Shown here: positions 1 through 4,304 of the stretch, piece by piece
Layout: every line of letters starts with the position of its first letter
Numbering within the stretch: the first letter of the stretch is position 1
Assembly: GCA_035515515.1 (NCBI GenBank)
Contig: DATJBC010000280.1
Location: 1 to 5,466 of the forward strand
DNA: 5,466 nucleotides
Direction of reading: 5' to 3'
From: DATJBC01 sp035515515
Lineage (GTDB): Bacteria > Actinomycetota > Acidimicrobiia > Acidimicrobiales > UBA8190
Made by a program: the position numbers and the translations under genes
The notes under the pieces: model-generated
Database searches by the model: none
Told to the model about the DNA's origin: nothing
Seen by the model: only the letters and a program-made list of their open reading frames with translations

Positions 1-131
1 ACCGCCGACGCCAGCCACACCGTGCGGAGCTGGTGGCGCCGGCCCTGGTGCGCGAGGAACACGGCGATCGCCCCCAGGACGACCGCCGTCTCGAGCCCCT
101 CGCGCAGGCCGATCACGAAGGCGGGAAGCAC
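1..131 (-). CDS. FTR1-family (iron permease type) membrane protein, N-terminal 43 codons, cut by left edge
   Basis: Reading the minus strand from a GTG at 131 gives a protein that begins V-L-P-A-F-V-I-G-L-R-E-G-L-E-T and runs open to the edge of the window. The REGLE motif at residues 10-14, inside a hydrophobic first membrane segment (about residues 3-26), is the hallmark of the FTR1/EfeU family, where the acidic residues take part in iron passage through the membrane. A basic loop (QGRRHQLR, about 29-36) follows, and then the start of a second hydrophobic segment. The GTG is preceded by GAGGGG (140-145) with an 8-base spacer, which supports this start; family members commonly start just before this segment. 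A GTG further upstream in frame would add a poorly conserved Arg/Gly-rich leader. Only the N-terminus is visible, so the exact subtype (EfeU-like ferrous permease or another FTR1 relative) is open. It is separated from the next gene by 203 bases and probably has its own promoter. Confidence 0.65.
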   Translation of the reverse strand, partial: MLPAFVIGLREGLETAVVLGAIAVFLAHQGRRHQLRTVWLASA

Positions 132-299
132 TACCGTCGCCCCTCGCCCCGACGCCGCGTCGCCGTTTGTGCGCCAGGCGCCCGCGCGCCGGCCACCGAG
201 GGCCACGAGCGTCGGGGGGCCGCGCGCACCGGCACGCACCTACATCGGCGCGCCCTCCTGGCCCCTTGAGACGGCCTGCCACCCAGCGTGGGCGGGGTA

Positions 300-324
300 C
301 GACGCGCCCGGGCGGGGTGCGTCG
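300..324 (-). terminator. Possible hairpin terminator after the LuxR-type ORF
   Basis: An inverted repeat pairs 300-309 with 315-324 around a 5-base loop. Six outer pairs (CGACGC/GCGTCG) and three inner pairs are perfect, with one mismatch between them on the minus-strand RNA. It starts 10 bases after the stop codon at 335-337. There is no T-run, so this is only a candidate; intrinsic terminators without U-tracts have been proposed in actinobacteria. Confidence 0.2.
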
Positions 325-334
325 GCCGCGCGCG

Positions 335-667
335 TCACTGGCTCTCGAGCGCCTCGGCCAGCTCGCCGCGCTGGGTGACGCCGAGCTTGGCGAACACGGC
401 GTAGAGGTGGCTCTCGACGGTGCGCTCGGAGATCGACAACGTGGCGGCGATCTCGGCGTTGCTGGCGCCGCGGGCGGCCAGGGCAGCCGTCTCGCGCTGG
501 CGCCGTGACAGGGCCACCGGGGTCGACAGACGGCCCAGGGGCTCGGTGCGAGCTCCCTCGCACCGTCCCAGCGTGGCCGCAGCCCGACGGGCGGCCGACG
601 CCGCACGGGCCCTGAGCGCGACGGCGTCGAAGCGTGCCGCCGCCTCCGCCCACAGCTCGGCGGCCAT
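335..667 (-). CDS. LuxR-type helix-turn-helix protein, apparently the C-terminal remnant of a large LAL-type regulator
   Basis: This 110-residue ORF carries a complete LuxR/GerE DNA-binding domain at about residues 53-106. It has the LSRRQRE entry helix, the ASNAEIAATLSISERTVESHL recognition region (69-88) and the closing AKLGVTQRGELAEAL. Residues 1-45 form an Ala-rich helix ending in RCEGART. That stretch resembles the linker just before the HTH in large ATPase-type (LAL) regulators of about 900 residues, not the N-terminus of a free-standing small regulator. No sensor, receiver or ATPase domain is present. An in-frame TAG (677-679) lies only 9 bases upstream of the ATG, so the ORF cannot extend. 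AGGG at 675-678 sits 7 bases from the ATG, so translation is possible. The gene may be a decayed remnant or a functional HTH-only protein. The HTH assignment is secure; whether it is expressed is uncertain. Confidence 0.6.
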   Translation of the reverse strand: MAAELWAEAAARFDAVALRARAASAARRAAATLGRCEGARTEPLGRLSTPVALSRRQRETAALAARGASNAEIAATLSISERTVESHLYAVFAKLGVTQRGELAEALESQ

Positions 668-734
668 GTAATCGCCCTACGTCAGTTCCACAGCTAGCGG
701 CGCCCGCCGCCCCCGTCGTGCGACGCGCCGGTCA

Positions 735-768
735 GGGCCCGGGGGCGCCGCCGCCCGCCACCGGGCCC
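735..768 (-). terminator. GC-rich hairpin after mshC, candidate terminator
   Basis: Arms 735-742 and 761-768 (GGGCCCGG/CCGGGCCC) pair perfectly. After one mismatch, 744-747 pairs with 756-759, leaving an 8-base loop. The hairpin begins 13 bases after the mshC stop codon, where a terminator would be expected. It lacks a T-run on either side. The rest of the 114-base gap (668-781) holds a CGTCG-TG-CGACG inverted repeat at 714-725, about 50 bases upstream of the LuxR-type ORF, and no recognisable promoter. Confidence 0.35.
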
Positions 769-781
769 GTCAGGCCCGCGC

Positions 782-2011
782 TCATAGGAGCCCCAGGAAC
801 CCGAGCAGGTCGTGCAAGGGCTTGCCTCCGGCGTCGCCGGCCAGCTCGAGCGCCCGGGGCACGTCCAGATCCTCGACGAGCGCGGCGACGATCTCGGGCC
901 CGACGGCTGGCGCCGACGCCGCCTTCGAGCTGGATGCGACGAGGCCCTCGAGTCGCCCGGCGGCGCCATCGAGCATGGCCTCGTCGAACTCCCACGGGAG
1001 GCGCCAGGGCCGGTCGAGCAGCAACAAGCGCAGCGCGCCCGGCCCGTACTGGTCGAGCAGGTCGTGCACGAAGACGAGGTTGCCGGCCGACTTGGCCATC
1101 TTCGCCCCGCCGATCGTCACCGAGCCCACGTGGAGCCACGACCGGGCGAAGGGGGCGACGCCGGTGTAGGACTCGGCCTGGGCGGCTTCGTAGGCGTGGT
1201 GGGGGAACGCCAGGTCCTCCCCGCCGACATGCAGGTCCACGCTCGGCCCGAAGGTGGCGAGCGCCATGGCGCTGCACTCGGCGTGCCAACCCGGGCGACC
1301 GTGGCCCCACGGGCTCGGCCAGGCCGGCTCGTCCTCGGCCGAGCGCTGCCACATCACGGCGTCGAGCGGGTCCTCCATGTCCGGGTCGTCGGGGTGGCCG
1401 CCCCGGGCCCGGACGAGATCGATCGCCTCGGGGCGCCCGATGCCCGCCCGTTGGCGGACCGACGCTCCTCGGAAGTACACGGTGCCGGCGCGCTCGTAGG
1501 CCGCGCCGCTCGCCACGAGCTCCTCGGCGAGGGCGATGACCTCGTCGACGAAGTCGAAGCTGCGCGGCTCGTAGGTGGGATGCATCACCCCCAGCTCGGT
1601 CATGTCGTGCCCGAAGCGATACGTCTCCTCTGTGGCCAGAGCACGCCAGCTCACGTTGCGGGCACGGGCCTCGGCGAGGAGATGGTCGTCGATGTCGGTG
1701 ACGTTGCGGCACACCTCGACCTCGGCACCGCTCAGGGCGAAGGCCCGGGCCGCCAGGTCGGCCCACACGAAGGTGGCCGCGTGGCCGAGGTGCGTGGTGT
1801 CGTAGGGCGTGATCCCGCACACGTAGATGCGGGCACGCCCCAGGACCGGGACCCTGTCAGCGCCGATCTGGACCGCGGGGGGCCGACCCGGCTGGGCATG
1901 GGCGGCCAGCGCCCGGACGTGGGCCCCCACGTCGGTGGGCCAGCGCGTGCGCAGCGCGGCCGCGTCCGTCCACTCCCGCCACGACATCGCACCGCGCCGC
2001 TCCTCGGGCAC
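782..2011 (-). CDS. mshC: MshC-like cysteine:1D-myo-inosityl 2-amino-2-deoxy-glucopyranoside ligase (CysRS-like fold)
   Basis: The product is a 409-residue class I synthetase-fold protein. MshC activates cysteine with ATP and joins it to GlcN-Ins, the penultimate step of mycothiol synthesis in the cytoplasm. The signature YVCGITPYDTTHLGHAATF (63-81) is MshC-like, where cysteinyl-tRNA synthetases normally read CGPTVYD...HIGHAR. It contains the HLGH nucleotide motif (74-77), NVTDIDD (103-109), GRPGWHAECSAMA (238-250) and GGEDLAFPHH (263-272). The expected zinc ligands are present as C65, C246 and H271, with E275 where CysRS has its fourth ligand. The KMSKS loop reads KMAKS (304-308). The length fits MshC (about 410); CysRS is usually near 460 or more, with an anticodon-binding C-terminus that is not evident here. 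The GTG start at 2011 has GGAGG six bases upstream; an ATG nine codons in has poorer spacing. It follows rpe after 84 bases. The main alternative is an unusual cysteinyl-tRNA synthetase homologue. Confidence 0.72.
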   Translation of the reverse strand: MPEERRGAMSWREWTDAAALRTRWPTDVGAHVRALAAHAQPGRPPAVQIGADRVPVLGRARIYVCGITPYDTTHLGHAATFVWADLAARAFALSGAEVEVCRNVTDIDDHLLAEARARNVSWRALATEETYRFGHDMTELGVMHPTYEPRSFDFVDEVIALAEELVASGAAYERAGTVYFRGASVRQRAGIGRPEAIDLVRARGGHPDDPDMEDPLDAVMWQRSAEDEPAWPSPWGHGRPGWHAECSAMALATFGPSVDLHVGGEDLAFPHHAYEAAQAESYTGVAPFARSWLHVGSVTIGGAKMAKSAGNLVFVHDLLDQYGPGALRLLLLDRPWRLPWEFDEAMLDGAAGRLEGLVASSSKAASAPAVGPEIVAALVEDLDVPRALELAGDAGGKPLHDLLGFLGLL

Positions 2012-2017
2012 CTCGCA

Positions 2018-2022
2018 CCTCC
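2018..2022 (-). promoter_or_regulatory. Strong ribosome binding site that fixes the mshC start
   Basis: GGAGG on the minus strand lies 6 bases before the GTG at 2011. It is the clearest Shine-Dalgarno sequence in the window. It decides for the GTG over the internal ATG at 1987, whose nearest purine run is about 12 bases away. Confidence 0.7.
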
Positions 2023-2045
2023 GCGCTGTGGGGGGCCTTGCGGTC

Positions 2046-2058
2046 CGACCCTAGGTCG
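2046..2058 (-). promoter_or_regulatory. Possible promoter -10 and overlapping operator for mshC
   Basis: The interrupted palindrome CGACC-CTA-GGTCG overlaps a TAGGGT (minus strand, 2048-2053) that fits the TAnnnT form of a -10 box. A start about 7 bases downstream would give an mRNA leader of about 30 bases before the mshC GTG. No convincing -35 hexamer is seen at the right distance, so this remains a weak call. Confidence 0.2.
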
Positions 2059-2060
2059 AG

Positions 2061-2095
2061 GGCGGGCACCCGGGCGGGGCCCGCCGGCGCGCCGG
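2061..2095 (-). terminator. Inverted repeats directly after rpe, candidate terminator
   Basis: The perfect palindrome CCGGCGCGCCGG (2084-2095) touches the rpe stop codon. It overlaps by two bases a second inverted repeat, GGCGGGC at 2061-2067 pairing with GCCCGCC at 2079-2085 across an 11-base loop. The two structures could not fully form together. There is no T-run. The location at the end of the tight priA-def-fmt-rpe cluster suggests termination or attenuation before mshC. Confidence 0.3.
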
Positions 2096-2761
2096 TCAGC
2101 GCCCCAGGGCCGCCTCCGCCGCCGCCCGGATGCGGCGGACCGCCTCGTCGGGGCGCCCGTCGTGGAAGATGGCCGAGCCCGCCACGAGCACGCGGGCCCC
2201 CGCCGCCACCACCGCCCCCGCCGTGTCCTCGTCGATGCCCCCGTCGACCTCGAGGGCGGCGCCGAGCCCGCGCCGGTCGAGCTCGGCCCGGGTCCGGGCG
2301 ATCTTGGGGAGGACCTCCGCCATGAAGCCCTGGCCGCCGAAGCCCGGGTGCACCGTCATGCACAGGATGAGGTCGGCCTCGCCCAGGAAGGGGTCGATGG
2401 CGTCGTAGGGCGTCTCGGGGTTGAGGGCCAGGCCCGCCTGGAGCCCCAGGGCCTTCGCCTCGGCCAACAGCGCACGCGTGTCGCCCACCTCCACGTGCAC
2501 GGTGCACCCGTCGGCGCCCGCCTTGCGGAAGGCCTCGAGGAAGTCGCCGGGGTTGGTCATCATGAGGTGGCAGTCGAAGAACATCCCCGCGCAGTGCCGG
2601 CGCAGCGACTCCACCACGGGTGGGCCGATGGTGAGGTTGGGCACGAAGTGGCCGTCCATCACGTCCACGTGCAGCCAGTCGGCTTCGGACGCCACCTGCG
2701 CGACGTCGTCGGCGAGGCCGCCGAAGTCCGCCGACAGCACCGAGGGCGCGATGCGCAGCAT
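2096..2761 (-). CDS. rpe: Ribulose-phosphate 3-epimerase
   Basis: This cytoplasmic enzyme interconverts D-ribulose 5-phosphate and D-xylulose 5-phosphate in the pentose phosphate pathway. The 221-residue product has the usual length and a single TIM-barrel fold with all family motifs in order: APSVLSADF (5-13), LHVDVMDGHFVPNLTIGP (30-47), FDCHLMMTNP (62-71), MTVHPGFGGQGF (135-146), LEVDGGI (170-176) and the phosphate-binding VAGSAIF near the C-terminus. The metal ligands are expected to be H31, D33, H65 and D173, with D33 and D173 as the acid/base pair; all are present. The ATG at 2761 is 11 bases after the fmt stop. No strong Shine-Dalgarno sequence precedes it, so translation may be coupled to fmt. 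The gene appears intact and typical. Confidence 0.96.
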   Translation of the reverse strand: MLRIAPSVLSADFGGLADDVAQVASEADWLHVDVMDGHFVPNLTIGPPVVESLRRHCAGMFFDCHLMMTNPGDFLEAFRKAGADGCTVHVEVGDTRALLAEAKALGLQAGLALNPETPYDAIDPFLGEADLILCMTVHPGFGGQGFMAEVLPKIARTRAELDRRGLGAALEVDGGIDEDTAGAVVAAGARVLVAGSAIFHDGRPDEAVRRIRAAAEAALGR

Positions 2762-2772
2762 CCGGGCCGAGC

Positions 2773-3681
2773 CTACCGGGGGCCGGGCACGTCACCGAGG
2801 AGGACCACGTCGGCGTGCAGCCCGCGGCGCCAGTCGGGAGCGGGCATGGCGCGCCGGCCCGAGGGCTGCACCGTGACGAGCTCGAGGGCGCCCTCCCCGG
2901 TGCGCACCGCACAGCCCACCACGCTCCCCGGCGGGGCCCCTGCGCCCCACGCGCCGTCGTCGTCGGGCCCGGGGACGGCGCGCGCCTCGAGCACGAGCAG
3001 GCGCTCGCCGTCCAGGGTCGTCCACGCCCGGTCGAGGCGCACGACGCGCTCGAGCTCGGCCGCGGGCCGCTCCCACGCCAGACGGAGCTCCCCGGCGGTG
3101 ACCTTCTCGGCGTAGGTCGGCTCGCCCGACTGGGCCACGCCCGCGGGGAGCGACGCCACCCCGGCGCGCAGCGTGTCCACGAGCAGCTCGGCGCCCACGG
3201 CGGCCAGGCGCGCCGTGAGCTCCCCGGCGTGCTCGTGCGCCCCGATCCCCACGCGGGCCCGGGCGAGCACGGGCCCGGTGTCGAGGGTCTCCTCGAGCGC
3301 CATGACGCACACCCCGGTCTCGGTGTCGCCGGCCAGCACGGCGCGCTCCACCGGGGCCGCCCCCCGCCAGCGGGGCAGGAGCGAGAAGTGCACGTTCACC
3401 ATGGGCAGCGCCGCCAGCACCGCCGCGGGGACGATGCGCCCGTAGGCCACCACCACGCCCAGCTCGGCGTCCGCCGCGACGGCGTCCTCCAGCCGGTGGG
3501 TCACCGCCACGCCCAGCTCGGCGGCCGCCTCCTTCACGGGGTTGGCGCGGCGCGCCGGCCCGCGGCCGCGCCGGGCGTCGGGCCGGGTGACCACCAGCGC
3601 CACCTCGTGCCCCGCGCCGACCAGGGCGCGCAGGGCGACGGCCGCCGGCGCCGGCGAGCCCAGGAACACGAGGCGGGCCAC
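2773..3681 (-). CDS. fmt: Methionyl-tRNA formyltransferase
   Basis: The enzyme transfers a formyl group from 10-formyltetrahydrofolate to the amino group of initiator Met-tRNA, making fMet-tRNA for bacterial translation initiation. The 302-residue product is close to the usual 310. The N-terminal Rossmann-like catalytic domain (about 1-185) begins LVFLGSPAP and has VVTRPDARRGRG (30-41), AYGRIVP (79-85) and the signature NVHFSLLPRWRGAAP (96-110). The catalytic triad N96, H98 and D134 (in EETLDTGPVL) is complete. The tRNA-binding C-terminal domain opens at about 187-202 with EPTYAEKVTAGELRLAW. The usual G-T-P near the N-terminus reads G-S-P, a mild change. The GTG start at 3681 lies just before the first beta strand, with a G-run about 8 bases upstream, 16 bases after the def stop. 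Pairing with def is standard, because Def removes the formyl group that Fmt adds. Confidence 0.96.
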   Translation of the reverse strand: MARLVFLGSPAPAAVALRALVGAGHEVALVVTRPDARRGRGPARRANPVKEAAAELGVAVTHRLEDAVAADAELGVVVAYGRIVPAAVLAALPMVNVHFSLLPRWRGAAPVERAVLAGDTETGVCVMALEETLDTGPVLARARVGIGAHEHAGELTARLAAVGAELLVDTLRAGVASLPAGVAQSGEPTYAEKVTAGELRLAWERPAAELERVVRLDRAWTTLDGERLLVLEARAVPGPDDDGAWGAGAPPGSVVGCAVRTGEGALELVTVQPSGRRAMPAPDWRRGLHADVVLLGDVPGPR

Positions 3682-3697
3682 GGGGACGGCCCCCCGG

Positions 3698-4273
3698 TCA
3701 GAGCCCGACGTGCCCGCCGTGGCCGCCGCCGGCCGCCGCCGACCGCAGCCCGTCGGGGTCGTGGTCGGGCAGGCCCAGGGCCCGGGTGCGCAGGATGCGC
3801 TTGGCCTCCTTGCGCTGGTCGTCGTCGAGGCGCTCCACCAGGAGCACGCCGTCGAGGTGGTCGACCTCGTGCTGGAAGACCCGGGCCAGGTACTCGTCGG
3901 CGTCGACGGAGATCTCGCGCCCGTCGAGGTCGTAGCCGGTGAGGTGGACCTCCTTGGGGCGCACGATGGGCCACGACAGGCCCGGCACCGACAGGCAGCC
4001 CTCGTCGTAGGTCCACTCGCCGCGCGCCTCGGTCAGCACGGGGTTGACCACGGTGCGGGGCCCCAGGCCGTCGCCGGTGTCGTAGACGAAGATGCGCTTC
4101 TGCACGCCCACCTGGGGGGCGGCCAGGCCCACCCCGGGCGCCTCGTACATGGTGGCCGCCATGTCCTGCGCCAGCTGCTTCAGCACGCCGTCGACGGTGT
4201 CCACCTCGGCGGCCCGTTGGCGCAGCACGGGGTCCCCGTACAGCCTGATGGCGTAGCTCGACACGCGTGCCAC
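3698..4273 (-). CDS. def: Peptide deformylase
   Basis: This metalloenzyme removes the formyl group from the N-terminal methionine of nascent proteins at the ribosome. All three family motifs are present: GVGLAAPQVG (47-56), EGCLSVP (91-97) and QHEVDHLDG (134-142). The metal ligands are C93, H135 and H139, and the catalytic base is E136. The conserved opening IRLYGDPVLR follows shortly after the start. The GTG at 4273 gives 191 residues. A second GTG at 4264 gives 188 (starting VSSYAIRLYGDP) and is nearly as good; neither has a clear Shine-Dalgarno sequence, and a GAGGAGA next to the priA stop is too far away to choose between them. The C-terminus ends in a Gly/His-rich tail (GGGHGGHVGL) after the usual last helix. 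It lies 31 bases after priA and 16 bases before fmt, so all three are probably on one transcript. Confidence 0.95.
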   Translation of the reverse strand: MARVSSYAIRLYGDPVLRQRAAEVDTVDGVLKQLAQDMAATMYEAPGVGLAAPQVGVQKRIFVYDTGDGLGPRTVVNPVLTEARGEWTYDEGCLSVPGLSWPIVRPKEVHLTGYDLDGREISVDADEYLARVFQHEVDHLDGVLLVERLDDDQRKEAKRILRTRALGLPDHDPDGLRSAAAGGGHGGHVGL

Positions 4274-4304
4274 TGTACCGGCCGGCCCCCCGAGCCCGGT
4301 CTCC

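Noticed and set aside
240..653. A 137-codon minus-strand frame overlapping the LuxR-type ORF
   Set aside because: It is Arg/Gly/Pro-rich without motifs and lies in another frame over the clear HTH-coding sequence.
634..1539. A 301-codon plus-strand frame
   Set aside because: The product is almost entirely Arg, Pro, Gly and Ala with no motifs and overlaps the mshC gene; it is a composition artefact.
812..3115. A 767-codon open frame on the plus strand antisense to mshC, rpe and fmt
   Set aside because: Its sequence is Arg/Gly/Val/His-rich with no domain motifs. It mirrors the codon positions of three clearly real minus-strand genes; long antisense frames are expected in such G+C-rich coding DNA.
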